Assembly: GCF_003940805.1 (NCBI RefSeq)
Contig: NZ_CP034328.1
Span: 186,001-250,000 of the forward strand
Origin: Tabrizicola piscis
GTDB lineage: Bacteria; Pseudomonadota; Alphaproteobacteria; Rhodobacterales; Rhodobacteraceae
Reading direction: 5' to 3'
Length of the DNA: 64,000 nt
The notes below the pieces were generated by a model. The model did not search any database and was not told the origin of the DNA. It saw only the letters and a list, made by a program, of their open reading frames with translations. The translations under genes and the position numbers were made by a program. Positions 34,772 through 44,983 of this stretch are shown here, one piece after another (position 1 is the first letter of the stretch; the number at the start of each line of letters is the position of its first letter).

Positions 34772-35647
34772 ATGCGCCATACCCTTCCCCTCGCCCCCCA
34801 GTTCTATGTCACGGCCCCCCAGCCCTGCCCCTATCTCCCGGGCCGGATGGAGCGAAAGCTGTTCACGGCGCTGCAGGGCGAACATGCGCAAAAGCTGAAT
34901 GACACCCTGTCCAAGCAGGGCTTCCGCCGCAGCCAGAACGTGCTTTACCGCCCCTCTTGCGCCGAATGCTCCGCCTGCCTGTCCGCGCGCATCCGGGTGG
35001 CCGACTTCGTCCCCTCCCGCTCGCAGCGCCGCATCCTGAAACGGGCCAGCACGCTGCGCCGCAACGCCACCAGCCCCTGGGCGACCGAAGATCAGTTCAC
35101 CCTCTTCCGCCGCTACCTCGACCGCCGCCACGCCGATGGCGGGATGGCTGACATGGACATCTTCGAATTCGCCGCGATGATCGAAGAGACGCCGATCAAA
35201 TCGCGCGTCATCGAATACACCCGCCCCCCAGCCGAGGATGAACGTGGCCGCCCCCTCGCCGCCGTCTGCCTGACCGATGTCTTCGACGACGGCCTTTCCA
35301 TGGTCTACAGCTTCTACGACCCCGACCTCGCCGACCTCAGCCTTGGCACCCATGTCATCCTTGACCACATCGCCATCGCCCGGGACGCCGGCCTGCCTTA
35401 CGTCTACCTTGGCTACTGGGTCCCCGGCAGCCGCAAGATGGGCTACAAGGCCGGGTTCTCCGCGCTGGAGATCTACAAGGCCGGCGAATGGCGTCCGATG
35501 GGCGACCCCGCCAGCCACCGCGCCGAACTGCACCCGCTGTCCGTGGATCCCATCGCCGAACAGGTCGCGCGCATCAACCTTCCCGACACCCGTGGCGATG
35601 GCCAGGGCACATCCCGCCGCCCGCAGGAACCCTGGACCGGCGCCTGA
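34772..35647 (+). CDS. bpt: aspartate/glutamate leucyltransferase / arginyltransferase (Bpt/Ate1 family)
   Basis: A 291-residue protein-tRNA transferase of the N-degron pathway, adding Leu or Arg to proteins with an N-terminal Asp or Glu. The N-terminal cysteine region is [13 protein letters not shown] and [18 protein letters not shown], and the GNAT-like C-terminal half contains [35 protein letters not shown] and [16 protein letters not shown]. The C-terminus is about 15 residues longer than usual. The start at 34772 precedes the conserved N-terminus directly. Confidence 0.9.
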   Translation: MRHTLPLAPQFYVTAPQPCPYLPGRMERKLFTALQGEHAQKLNDTLSKQGFRRSQNVLYRPSCAECSACLSARIRVADFVPSRSQRRILKRASTLRRNATSPWATEDQFTLFRRYLDRRHADGGMADMDIFEFAAMIEETPIKSRVIEYTRPPAEDERGRPLAAVCLTDVFDDGLSMVYSFYDPDLADLSLGTHVILDHIAIARDAGLPYVYLGYWVPGSRKMGYKAGFSALEIYKAGEWRPMGDPASHRAELHPLSVDPIAEQVARINLPDTRGDGQGTSRRPQEPWTGA

Positions 35648-35661
35648 GCCGTGGCATAACC

Positions 35662-36051
35662 TTGGCCCCCCACATCTCGGCCCTTGCTCTGGTCGTGCCC
35701 GACTATGACAGCGCAATCGCCTTCTACGTCGGCAAGCTGGGCTTCCGGCTGACCGAGGACATCCCCCAAGGCCCCAAGCGCTGGGTCACGGTCGAACCCC
35801 CGGGCGGTGGGGCGCGGCTGGTGCTCGCCAAGGCCGAGGGCGACCGCCAGACCGCCGCCATCGGCAACCAGACCGGGGGCCGGGTTTTCCTGTTCCTGCA
35901 GACCGATGACTTCGCCCGCGACCATGCCGCCTTCACTGCCGCAGGCGTCGTTTTTGAAGAAGCACCCCGGCATGAACCCTACGGCACCGTTGCCGTCTGG
36001 CGTGACCCTTTCGGCAACCGCTGGGACCTGATCGGCCCGGTTTCTGCCTGA
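35662..36051 (+). CDS. VOC-family (glyoxalase-like) protein
   Basis: A 129-residue protein with the two beta-alpha-beta-beta-beta modules of the VOC fold: PDYDSAIAFYVGKLGF at the start and EPYGTVAVWRDPFGNRWDL at the end. The best start is the TTG at 35662, since no ATG or GTG exists between the upstream stop and the fold; the RBS is weak and coupling to the bpt stop 15 bp upstream is likely. VOC proteins include glyoxalases, dioxygenases and resistance proteins; the substrate is unknown. Confidence 0.8.
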   Translation: MAPHISALALVVPDYDSAIAFYVGKLGFRLTEDIPQGPKRWVTVEPPGGGARLVLAKAEGDRQTAAIGNQTGGRVFLFLQTDDFARDHAAFTAAGVVFEEAPRHEPYGTVAVWRDPFGNRWDLIGPVSA

Positions 36052-36227
36052 CGCAACGCCACAAGGCGCAACCCGGACTTGCGTGCCAAGACCCTTCGGG
36101 GCATCCTGCGACCAACGCATGACAGGGTTGACCGGCAGGCATGACTTGCTGTAATTGGCCAAATAAATTTACCAGTTGAAACGGTCACCCGGCCAACGGC
36201 GGACCACCCAGGGGAGGGGAACACCGG

Positions 36228-36848
36228 ATGCAGGCATTGCTTGCCCTGTCGCGGGGCATCGACCGCGTCAACGCTTTCATTGGCAAGGCGGTGATCTGGT
36301 TGGTGCTCCTTGCCGTCCTTGTCAGTGCCGGCAATGCCATCAGCCGCAAACTGTTCAACCTGTCGTCGAACTCATGGCTGGAACTGCAGTGGTACCTCTT
36401 CGGGGCCGCCTTCATGGGGGCCGCCGCCTACACGCTGCAACAGAACGAACACATCCGGATCGACGTCTTCTACGCCAGCCGCAGCCGCAAGACCCAGCAC
36501 TGGATCGACCTTCTGGGCCATATCTTCTTCCTCTTGCCCTTCGTCGTGCTGATGGCCTGGCTGCTTTGGCCCTATACGGTGCAGGCCTTTTACTCCGGCC
36601 AGATTTCCACCAACGCAGGCGGCCTGATCATCTGGCCGGCCCGGGCGATGCTGCTGATCGGCTTCATAATGCTGGTGTTTCAAGGCCTTGCCGAAATCGT
36701 CAAGAAGATCGCCGTCATGCAAGACCTGATCGAAGATCCCCATCCCTTCCAATCCGCCCAGGACCAAGCCTTGAAAGAGGTTGAGGAACTGGCCGCCGAA
36801 GTCGCCGCCGCCGAAGCCCTGAACCGCAAGACCGAGGTGCAGAAATGA
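36228..36848 (+). CDS. TRAP transporter small permease (TakQ/DctQ-like)
   Basis: A 206-residue four-helix membrane protein with the DctQ pattern: SAGNAISRKLFNLSSNSWLELQWYLFGAAF and QQNEHIRIDVFY, followed by SRSRKTQHWIDLLGHIF. The C-terminal 35 residues are acidic and cytosolic. The RBS is AGGGGAGGGGA. It overlaps the large permease gene by ATGA. With that gene and the convergent TakP-like gene it makes a complete TRAP system for 2-oxo acids or related carboxylates. Confidence 0.9.
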   Translation: MQALLALSRGIDRVNAFIGKAVIWLVLLAVLVSAGNAISRKLFNLSSNSWLELQWYLFGAAFMGAAAYTLQQNEHIRIDVFYASRSRKTQHWIDLLGHIFFLLPFVVLMAWLLWPYTVQAFYSGQISTNAGGLIIWPARAMLLIGFIMLVFQGLAEIVKKIAVMQDLIEDPHPFQSAQDQALKEVEELAAEVAAAEALNRKTEVQK

Positions 36849-38635
36849 TCGAGGTTCTTGCCCACAACATGGCTCCGATCATCTTCGCAAGCTTGGTGAT
36901 CTTTCTGCTCATCGGCTACCCGGTCGCGTTTTCACTGGCGGCGAACGGGCTGATCTTCTTCGTCATCGGCGTCTGGCTTGCCCCCTATTCCAACGGCGAG
37001 ATCACACTCGACTGGCCGCTCCTCGGCACCATGCCCCAGCGGTTATGGGGCATCCTGTCGAACGAGACTTTGCTTGCCATTCCCTTCTTCACCTTCATGG
37101 GCATCATCCTTGAACGAAGCGGCATGGCCGAGGATCTCTTGGACACGATCGGTCAGCTTTTCGGGCCGATTCGCGGTGGCCTGGCCTTCGCCGTCATCCT
37201 TGTCGGCGCGCTTCTCGCCGCGACCACCGGCGTTGTCGCGGCAAGCGTCATCGCAATGGGCCTGATCTCGCTGCCGATCATGCTGCGCTATGGCTATGAC
37301 CGGCAGACGGCAACCGGGGTCATCGCGGCCTCTGGCACGCTTGCCCAGATCATCCCGCCGTCGCTGGTGCTGATCATTCTGGCTGACCAGCTTGGCCGGT
37401 CGGTCGGTGACATGTACCGCGGCGCGATGATCCCCGGCCTGATCCTTACCGGCATGTATATGGGCTACATCTGCATGATCGCGATCTTCCAGCCGCACCG
37501 CGTGCCCGCCCTTCCGCCCGAAGCGCGGACGCTGGGCGGCGGGGTTACCTCGTTGTTGCTGGCGCTGGCTGTGGGTGTGGGCATTGGCTATGCCACGCAC
37601 ATCTGGGCCTATGAAGACTGGGGCAACAATGCCGACGTGCTCGGTGCCACCATCGGCGTGCTTGTCGTTTACTTCTACGCGCTGGCGGATCGTTATCTGG
37701 GCATCAACCTGCTGTCGCGCCTGGCGCAGCAGGTCATCATGGTGCTGATCCCGCCGCTGGCGCTGATCTTCCTTGTGCTTGGCACCATCTTCATCGGCCT
37801 TGCCACCCCGACCGAGGGCGGCGCGATGGGGGCCTTGGGGGCCATGATCCTCGCCTGGGCCAAGGGGCGCTTCAAGTTCCCGGTCCTGCAGTCGGCGCTG
37901 CTTGCCGCGACCCGGCTGTCGGCCTTCGTCATGTTCGTGCTGATCGGCGCGCGGATGTTCTCGCTCACCTTCTACGGCGTGAACGGGCATGTCTGGGTCG
38001 AAGAACTGCTGACCGGTGTTCCCGGCGGCCAGCTTGGCTTCCTTCTGGTCATCAACGTCATCATCTTCATCCTCGGCTTCTTCCTCGACTTCTTCGAGAT
38101 CGCCTTCGTGCTGATCCCGCTGCTGATCGCCCCGGCGCAGACCCTGGGGATCGACCTGATCTGGCTGGGCGTCATCATCGGGGTGAACCTGCAGACCTCG
38201 TTCCTGACACCACCCTTCGGCTTTGCCCTGTTCTACCTGCGCTCGGTCGCGGCGAAGGTGCCCTATCTGGACAAGGTCACCGGCAAGAAGATGGACGGGA
38301 TCAAGACCGGTGAGATCTACAAGGGCGCGATCCCCTTCATCATCATCCAGGTCTCGATGATCTTCATCGTGGTCTTCTTCCCGCAGATCGTGATGCATTA
38401 CAAAGGCCCGGTGGTTGACCCCTCGACGATCGAGATCACCGTACCCGGCTTTGCCCCGCTCGCCCCGCCCGGGGGCACGGGTGTCGGCAGCACGCTTGGC
38501 GCTCCGACGCTTGGTGTGCCCAACTTCGGCGCCCCGGCGGAAGGGGGTGGCGCAGTCGCCCCGGCCCCCGCCCCCGGTGGCCTGCCCGCCCTGCCCGGCG
38601 CCCCCCAGCTTGGCGCACCGGTCATCAACCCCTGA
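36845..38635 (+). CDS. TRAP transporter large permease (TakM/DctM-like)
   Basis: A 596-residue DctM protein, the sodium- or proton-coupled channel. Typical blocks are AIPFFTFMGIILERSGMAEDLL, GVVAASVIAMGLISLPIMLRYGYDRQ, ASGTLAQIIPPSLVLIILAD and FLDFFEIAFVLIPLL. It is longer than the classic DctM (about 430 residues) because of extra membrane segments in the middle and a Pro/Ala/Gly-rich tail (about residues 535-596, repeats such as GAPTLGVP and APAPAPGG). A rho-independent terminator follows. Confidence 0.92.
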   Translation: MIEVLAHNMAPIIFASLVIFLLIGYPVAFSLAANGLIFFVIGVWLAPYSNGEITLDWPLLGTMPQRLWGILSNETLLAIPFFTFMGIILERSGMAEDLLDTIGQLFGPIRGGLAFAVILVGALLAATTGVVAASVIAMGLISLPIMLRYGYDRQTATGVIAASGTLAQIIPPSLVLIILADQLGRSVGDMYRGAMIPGLILTGMYMGYICMIAIFQPHRVPALPPEARTLGGGVTSLLLALAVGVGIGYATHIWAYEDWGNNADVLGATIGVLVVYFYALADRYLGINLLSRLAQQVIMVLIPPLALIFLVLGTIFIGLATPTEGGAMGALGAMILAWAKGRFKFPVLQSALLAATRLSAFVMFVLIGARMFSLTFYGVNGHVWVEELLTGVPGGQLGFLLVINVIIFILGFFLDFFEIAFVLIPLLIAPAQTLGIDLIWLGVIIGVNLQTSFLTPPFGFALFYLRSVAAKVPYLDKVTGKKMDGIKTGEIYKGAIPFIIIQVSMIFIVVFFPQIVMHYKGPVVDPSTIEITVPGFAPLAPPGGTGVGSTLGAPTLGVPNFGAPAEGGGAVAPAPAPGGLPALPGAPQLGAPVINP

Positions 38636-38662
38636 CCGGCCCGCCAAGGCCGCACGAAACAA

Positions 38663-38693
38663 GGGCCGATCCCATCCGGGGTCGGCCCTTTTT
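38663..38693 (+). terminator. rho-independent terminator after the TRAP permease operon
   Basis: GGGCCGATCCC (38663-38673) pairs with GGGGTCGGCCC (38678-38688, one G-T pair) over an ATCC loop, followed by TTTTT. It lies 28 bp after the large permease stop. Confidence 0.9.
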
Positions 38694-38782
38694 CTGTGCG
38701 GCACAGGTTAAGACTTTCTGAAGTAATGCGCGCAAGCCCTTGAAATCAAAGGGCCTGAACCCTCGTCCCTGCCCGGGACATG

Positions 38783-38811
38783 AAAAAGGCCCCGGGGTTT
38801 CCCCCGGGGCC
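38783..38811 (-). terminator. rho-independent terminator of the TakP-like gene
   Basis: Read on the minus strand, GGCCCCGGGG and CCCCGGGGCC (38802-38811 and 38788-38797) pair over a 4-base loop and are followed by TTTTT (38783-38787). It lies 24 bp beyond the gene's stop codon. Confidence 0.9.
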
Positions 38812-38834
38812 GTCTCAGTTCAGGTCTAACGGGA

Positions 38835-40245
<1,411 letters not shown>

Positions 40246-40644
40246 ATGTTCAGCTATGTCTCGCTTGGAACGAACGATCTTGCGCGCGCGATGCGGTTCT
40301 TTGATGCCGTCCTTACCCCGCTTGGTCATCAGCGGGTCGAAGACTATGACCCCGAAGATCGCTCCGCCGCCTGGGGGCTGGACGATCCCGGCCCGCATCT
40401 TTGGGTGACCCAGCCGTTTGACGGCCAGCCCGCCACCGTGGGCAACGGTACCATGGTGTCTTTCCTTGCTCCCGACCGCGCGGCGGTGGACGCGTTTTAC
40501 GCTGCCGCCCTTGCCCATGGCGGGGCCGACGAAGGACCGCCCGGCCTGCGCCCGCAGTACGGCCCGAATTTCTATGCCGCCTATGTGCGCGACCCCGACG
40601 GCAACAAACTGAACGCGGTGTGTTACCAACCGGCCACAGCTTGA
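40246..40644 (+). CDS. VOC-family (glyoxalase/bleomycin resistance-like) protein
   Basis: A 132-residue single VOC protein: YVSLGTNDLARAMRFFDAVL begins the first module, VSFLAPDRAAVDAFYAAAL the second, and YAAYVRDPDGNKLNAVCY carries the final strand with the metal-side Asp/Asn. The family includes small metal-dependent lyases and dioxygenases. The function is not assignable from sequence. It is not closely related to the other VOC gene at 35662. Confidence 0.85.
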   Translation: MFSYVSLGTNDLARAMRFFDAVLTPLGHQRVEDYDPEDRSAAWGLDDPGPHLWVTQPFDGQPATVGNGTMVSFLAPDRAAVDAFYAAALAHGGADEGPPGLRPQYGPNFYAAYVRDPDGNKLNAVCYQPATA

Positions 40645-40751
40645 CCCCACCGTAACAGCATCGTTCAAAGCAGCAGCAAAATCCGCCCCCTGCCCCTTGC
40701 AATCGAGGCGCTGCAGACAAACCTCCCCCCAAACCAAATCGGGGAGCCATC

Positions 40752-41660
40752 TTGACCTATCTTCTGTTCACTCTCGGCCTTGCCATGCTGTTTTTCGGCG
40801 GCGAGGCACTGGTCCGCGGCGCGTCAGCCGTCGCGCGGCACTTCCACCTGTCGCCCATGGTCATCGGCCTGACCATCGTCGGCTTCGGCACCTCGGCGCC
40901 CGAACTTCTGGTGTCCTTGCAAGCCGCTTGGGAAGGCAAGCCCGAAATTGCCATCGGCAATGTCGTCGGCTCCAACATCGCCAACATCCTGCTGATCCTT
41001 GGCATTTCGGCGCTTATCGCACCCCTGGTAATCCCTGCGCGGCGGATGTGGCGCGACCTTGCCTTCATGCTGGCCGCAACGGCAATCCTCTGGGCCATGC
41101 TTCTGGGCACAGAGATCACCCGGACCTATGGCGCGATCCTGTTCGCGGGTCTGCTCGTCTTTCTCGGCAGCACGTTCTTCTTCGGCAAGATCGATCCCGA
41201 GCCGAACCAGCCCGAGGAAAACCAGCTCAAGGCCTGGGCCTATACCATCGGCGGGCTGGTCATCCTGGTGATCGGCGCGCGGTTTCTGGTCAACAGCGCG
41301 GTCGAGATTGCCACCGCCTTCGGCATCTCGCAGGCGGTGATCGGACTGACCATCGTTGCAGTTGGCACCTCGCTGCCGGAACTGGCAACCAGCGTCATCG
41401 CGGCCTACCGCAAACAGACCGAGATTGCCGTGGGCAATATCGTCGGGTCGAACGTGTTCAACATCTTCGGCATCCTTGGCATCACCGCCCTTGTGGCGCC
41501 GATCCCGGCCGATCCGCGCTTTGCGGCGATCGACATGCCGGTGGCGGCTGCTGTTGCGGTGGGTCTGACCGTGCTCGCCTTCCTGCTGAACGGTCTGCCC
41601 CGCGTGGCCGGCGCGCTTCTGCTGGTGGCCTATGGCGGCTACATCTACTTCATGGCCTGA
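40752..41660 (+). CDS. calcium/sodium antiporter (YrbG family)
   Basis: A 302-residue CaCA-superfamily exchanger with ten hydrophobic segments and both alpha repeats: GLTIVGFGTSAPELLVSL plus AIGNVVGSNIANILLILG in the first half, and GLTIVAVGTSLPELATSV plus AVGNIVGSNVFNIFGILG in the second. It exports calcium in exchange for sodium or protons across the inner membrane. A terminator follows 25 bp after the stop. Confidence 0.94.
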   Translation: MTYLLFTLGLAMLFFGGEALVRGASAVARHFHLSPMVIGLTIVGFGTSAPELLVSLQAAWEGKPEIAIGNVVGSNIANILLILGISALIAPLVIPARRMWRDLAFMLAATAILWAMLLGTEITRTYGAILFAGLLVFLGSTFFFGKIDPEPNQPEENQLKAWAYTIGGLVILVIGARFLVNSAVEIATAFGISQAVIGLTIVAVGTSLPELATSVIAAYRKQTEIAVGNIVGSNVFNIFGILGITALVAPIPADPRFAAIDMPVAAAVAVGLTVLAFLLNGLPRVAGALLLVAYGGYIYFMA

Positions 41661-41684
41661 GTCTTCCCGCAAAGGCATCGACCC

Positions 41685-41715
41685 GGCCCGGCGCTTTCCC
41701 TGCGCCGGGCCTTTT
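41685..41715 (+). terminator. rho-independent terminator after the antiporter gene
   Basis: GGCCCGGCGC (41685-41694) pairs perfectly with GCGCCGGGCC (41702-41711) over a 7-base loop and runs into TTTTC. Confidence 0.9.
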
Positions 41716-41860
41716 CTTGCGAAAGTTGCGCAGCGCGACAGCCTGTCGCAACAATAGTTCAAGAATGCCGGTCGATTGCGACATTTTCGGATTGCAAATC
41801 CCGTTGACGCCCGGCATATCGGCCCCTACTGTTCCAACCGAACATGCAGGGGATAGGCCA

Positions 41861-41908
41861 ATGGCCAGAATTCTTGTCATCGTAGGAAGGACGCGCATGG
41901 GCCGGTAA
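41861..41908 (+). CDS. ilvB leader peptide
   Basis: ATG at 41861 opens a 15-codon ORF, MARILVIVGRTRMGR, ending in TAA at 41906-41908. Five consecutive codons read Ile-Leu-Val-Ile-Val, the three end products of the pathway. An RBS-like GGGGATAGG precedes it. It is followed by competing hairpins and then ilvB, the normal layout of amino-acid attenuation: stalling at these codons under shortage lets transcription continue. Confidence 0.85.
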   Translation: MARILVIVGRTRMGR

Positions 41909-41963
41909 CGGTTGACCATACAGGTTCCCATGCGCCCCCGAAGGAAACTTCCGGGGGCTTTTT
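41893..41963 (+). promoter_or_regulatory. transcription attenuator of ilvB
   Basis: Two structures compete. GCGCATGGG (41893-41901, inside the leader ORF) can pair perfectly with CCCATGCGC (41927-41935). The terminator hairpin GCCCCCGAAG (41934-41943) with CTTC and GGGGGC (to 41958) is followed by TTTTT. They share bases 41934-41935. A ribosome that finishes the leader covers the first arm and leaves the terminator free; a ribosome stalled at the Ile/Leu/Val codons would favour the upstream pairing. Confidence 0.82.
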
Positions 41964-41986
41964 GTTGCGCTGAAGGAGAGATGGAA

Positions 41987-43741
41987 ATGTCGAAGCAGAT
42001 GACCGGTGCGCGGATGGTGATCCAGGCCCTCAAGGATCAGGGGGTTGAGGTCGTGTTCGGCTATCCCGGCGGTGCCGTGCTTCCGATCTATGACGAAATC
42101 TTTCAGCAGAACGACATTCGCCACATCCTTGTCCGCCACGAACAAGGCGCCGTCCACATGGCCGAAGGCTATGCCCGGTCAACCGGCAAGCCCGGTGTTG
42201 TGCTTGTGACCTCTGGCCCCGGGGCGACCAATGCCGTCACCGGTCTGGTCGATGCGCTGATGGATTCGATCCCGCTGGTCGTGCTGACCGGTCAGGTTCC
42301 GACCTTCATGATCGGCACCGATGGCTTCCAGGAGGCTGACACTGTCGGCATCACCCGCCCCTGCACCAAGATGAACTGGCTGGTGAAGGACACGGCGAAG
42401 CTGTCGGAAACCATCCACCAGGCCTTCCACGTCGCGATGAGCGGGCGGCCCGGCCCGGTGCTGATCGACATCCCGAAGGACGTGCAGTTCGCCACCGCCG
42501 ACTACACGCCCGCCGACAAGATCAAGATCAGCCATTACCAGCCCCGCACCGAAGGCGACCCCGCCCAGATCGCCCGGCTGGTCGATCTGATCGAAAGCGC
42601 CGAACGCCCGATCCTTTATACCGGGGGCGGCGTCATCAACTCGGGCCCGCAGGCCAGCCAGCTTCTGCGCGCGCTGGCGGCCGAGACGGATTTCCCCGTC
42701 ACCTCCACACTGATGGGCCTGGGGTCCTACCCCGCCTCGGGCAAGAACTGGGTCGGGATGCTGGGGATGCATGGCCTGTACGAGGCCAACCTTGCGATGC
42801 ACGGCTGCGACGTCATGATCAACATCGGCGCCCGGTTCGATGACCGGATCACCGGGCGGATCAAGGATTTCAGCCCGGGGTCCAAGAAAGCCCATATCGA
42901 CATCGACCCCTCGTCGATCAACAAGGTCATTCGCGTCGATGTGCCAATCGTCGGCGACATCGCAAAGGTGCTGGAGGAGGTGCTGCGCCAGTGGCGCGCG
43001 CGCGGCAGCCGCACCAACAAGGCGGGCCTTGCCAAGTGGTGGCAGCAGATCGACCAGTGGCGCGCGGTGAAGTGCCTGACCTACAAACCCTCCACCACCA
43101 CGATCAAGCCGCAATACGCGCTGGAGCGGCTTGAGGCGCTGACCAAGGGGATGGACCGCTACATCACGACCGAAGTCGGCCAGCACCAGATGTGGGCCGC
43201 GCAGTTCCTTGGCTTTGAAGGCCCGAACCGCTGGATGACCTCCGGTGGCCTTGGCACCATGGGCTACGGCTTGCCCGCCTCCATCGGCGTGCAGATCGCC
43301 CACCCCGAAGCCTTGGTCATCAACGTCGCCGGTGAGGCGTCGTGGCTGATGAACATGCAGGAAATGGGCACCGCCGTGCAATTCCGCGCGCCGGTCAAGC
43401 AGTTCATCCTGAACAACGAACGCCTTGGCATGGTCCGCCAGTGGCAGGAACTGCTGCACGGCGAGCGGTACTCCTCATCATGGTCGGAATCCCTCCCCGA
43501 TTTCGTCAAGCTGGCCGAGGCTTTCGGCTGCAAGGGCATCAAGGTTGACCGCCCCGCCGATCTGGACGACGCGATCATGGAAATGCTGCGCTATGACGGC
43601 CCGGTGATCTTTGACTGCCTGGTGGAAAAGCACGAAAACTGCTTCCCGATGATCCCGTCCGGCAAACCGCACAACGAGATGCTGCTTGGCGATGCCGATA
43701 CCCAAGGCGTGATCGGATCGAAGGGCGCGGTGTTGGTGTAA
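41987..43741 (+). CDS. ilvB: acetolactate synthase large subunit
   Basis: A 584-residue thiamine diphosphate enzyme making acetolactate or acetohydroxybutyrate for valine, leucine and isoleucine. VVFGYPGGAVLPIYDEI and RHEQGAVHMAEGYAR carry the catalytic Glu; PGATNAVTGLVDALMDSIP and GLGTMGYGLPASIGVQ are typical. The TPP/Mg motif reads VAGEASWLMNM, with Glu where most families have Asp (GDGS/GDAS). The ATG at 41987 is 8 nt from GAAGGAG; another ATG two codons upstream is too close to it. Regulated by the attenuator upstream; the small subunit gene is 2.6 kb away. Confidence 0.94.
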   Translation: MSKQMTGARMVIQALKDQGVEVVFGYPGGAVLPIYDEIFQQNDIRHILVRHEQGAVHMAEGYARSTGKPGVVLVTSGPGATNAVTGLVDALMDSIPLVVLTGQVPTFMIGTDGFQEADTVGITRPCTKMNWLVKDTAKLSETIHQAFHVAMSGRPGPVLIDIPKDVQFATADYTPADKIKISHYQPRTEGDPAQIARLVDLIESAERPILYTGGGVINSGPQASQLLRALAAETDFPVTSTLMGLGSYPASGKNWVGMLGMHGLYEANLAMHGCDVMINIGARFDDRITGRIKDFSPGSKKAHIDIDPSSINKVIRVDVPIVGDIAKVLEEVLRQWRARGSRTNKAGLAKWWQQIDQWRAVKCLTYKPSTTTIKPQYALERLEALTKGMDRYITTEVGQHQMWAAQFLGFEGPNRWMTSGGLGTMGYGLPASIGVQIAHPEALVINVAGEASWLMNMQEMGTAVQFRAPVKQFILNNERLGMVRQWQELLHGERYSSSWSESLPDFVKLAEAFGCKGIKVDRPADLDDAIMEMLRYDGPVIFDCLVEKHENCFPMIPSGKPHNEMLLGDADTQGVIGSKGAVLV

Positions 43742-43744
43742 TTG

Positions 43745-44980
43745 ATGCAGGATCAAGGGGAGTTGGACCTGGCAGACGCGCGTCTTCGCCTGCTTGGAAG
43801 CAGCCGCGCCGCTCTGGTGGTGTATGTCGGCTGTGGTCTGACTCTGCTTTGCACGCTCTTGGTCCTTGTCGTCAGCGCCATCGTCACCTCGGGGGACGGT
43901 CCTCGGGCGATGAGCAATGATTTTCGCGTGTTCTGGGCTGCAGGCCAAATGGCCCTCGACGGTGACTTTCTGGGCGTTTTCGACACGGATCGCCTGACCG
44001 CCGTCCACGGTGTTGATCCCGAATACTGGATGCCATGGCTCTACCCGCCAGGGTTCCTGTTCCTGATCGCCCCACTTGGTGCCTTAGGCTTTACGACAGG
44101 TTTCGCAATCCTTTCGCTGTTGTCCGTTGCCCTCATGGCCTTGGCCATCCGTCCCTTTGTGGCTGGAAGCAAGGTCGCATGGCTGGCCTTCAGCCTTGCC
44201 CCCGCCTATTTGCCCATACTGGTTCAGGGACAGAACGGCCTGCTCTGGCTTGCCGGTCTGGTTGCGGCCCTTGCGGCCCTGCGGACAGATCGCTGGGTGC
44301 TGGCCGGGGTGTTCATCGGCCTGCTGACACTCAAGCCGCAATACGGCCTGCTGATCCCGGTGGCTTTGCTCGCCGCTGGTCTGTGGTGGACCGTTCTGTC
44401 CGCAAGCGTGACTGCCTTGATCGTTGCGGCAGTTCCCACCATCTGGACCGGGTTGGACTATTGGTCCTTGTTCCTCCGGCGCATGGGGGAATACAGCGAC
44501 TACATCACCGCCACGATGCCGACACTCATTCTGGCGGCCAGTCCGTTCGCAATGTTTGTGCGACTGGGTCTTGATCCGGAAACCGCTTTCGTGGGCCAGG
44601 CAGTCGTGACCGTGGCGGCGGCTTTTTGCGTTTTTCTGATCTGGCGCTCGCGGCAGCTCTGCTTTGACACAAAGGCTGCGAGCCTTCTGATCGCCAGCTT
44701 TCTTGCAGCACCGGTCACTTGGTACAACGAAGCTGCGATCATGGCCCTTGTCGGACTGTTCCTTGTGCGTGCGGGAATTCTGGGTCGAACGTCATCGCAA
44801 TGGCTTTTGCTGGCGGTACTGTGGTTTGGTGCCGGCTGGCAATCGATGGGAATTTTTCTGGGCCTCGCGGACAAGCAATTCCCTTGGGCACTGGTCACGA
44901 CGCCAGTCATGCTTCTGTGCCTGGCGCTATGCCTGTCGCGTTACCTTGCTGTCCGCCGCACACCGGTTTGGGGGGCGTAG
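43745..44980 (+). CDS. GT87/DUF2029-type membrane protein, copy 1
   Basis: A 411-residue membrane protein with about ten hydrophobic segments. The block DFRVFWAAGQMAL, then PWLYPPGFLFLIAPLG (about residues 55-125) and LTLKPQYGLLIP are hallmarks of the DUF2029/glycosyltransferase 87 family, whose known members use polyprenyl-phosphate mannose in actinobacteria. It starts 3 bp after the ilvB stop and is followed 3 bp later by a paralogue, so both read from the ilv transcript. The substrate here is unknown. Confidence 0.82.
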   Translation: MQDQGELDLADARLRLLGSSRAALVVYVGCGLTLLCTLLVLVVSAIVTSGDGPRAMSNDFRVFWAAGQMALDGDFLGVFDTDRLTAVHGVDPEYWMPWLYPPGFLFLIAPLGALGFTTGFAILSLLSVALMALAIRPFVAGSKVAWLAFSLAPAYLPILVQGQNGLLWLAGLVAALAALRTDRWVLAGVFIGLLTLKPQYGLLIPVALLAAGLWWTVLSASVTALIVAAVPTIWTGLDYWSLFLRRMGEYSDYITATMPTLILAASPFAMFVRLGLDPETAFVGQAVVTVAAAFCVFLIWRSRQLCFDTKAASLLIASFLAAPVTWYNEAAIMALVGLFLVRAGILGRTSSQWLLLAVLWFGAGWQSMGIFLGLADKQFPWALVTTPVMLLCLALCLSRYLAVRRTPVWGA

Positions 44981-44983
44981 TCG

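Noticed and set aside
36140..36175. A GntR-type operator (TGGCCAAATAAATTTACCA) before the TRAP permeases
   Set aside because: The arms match only at the outer three bases; too weak to call.
37043..38704. A 553-codon minus-strand open frame
   Set aside because: Antisense shadow of the TRAP large permease; extremely charged composition typical of the antisense of a membrane protein.
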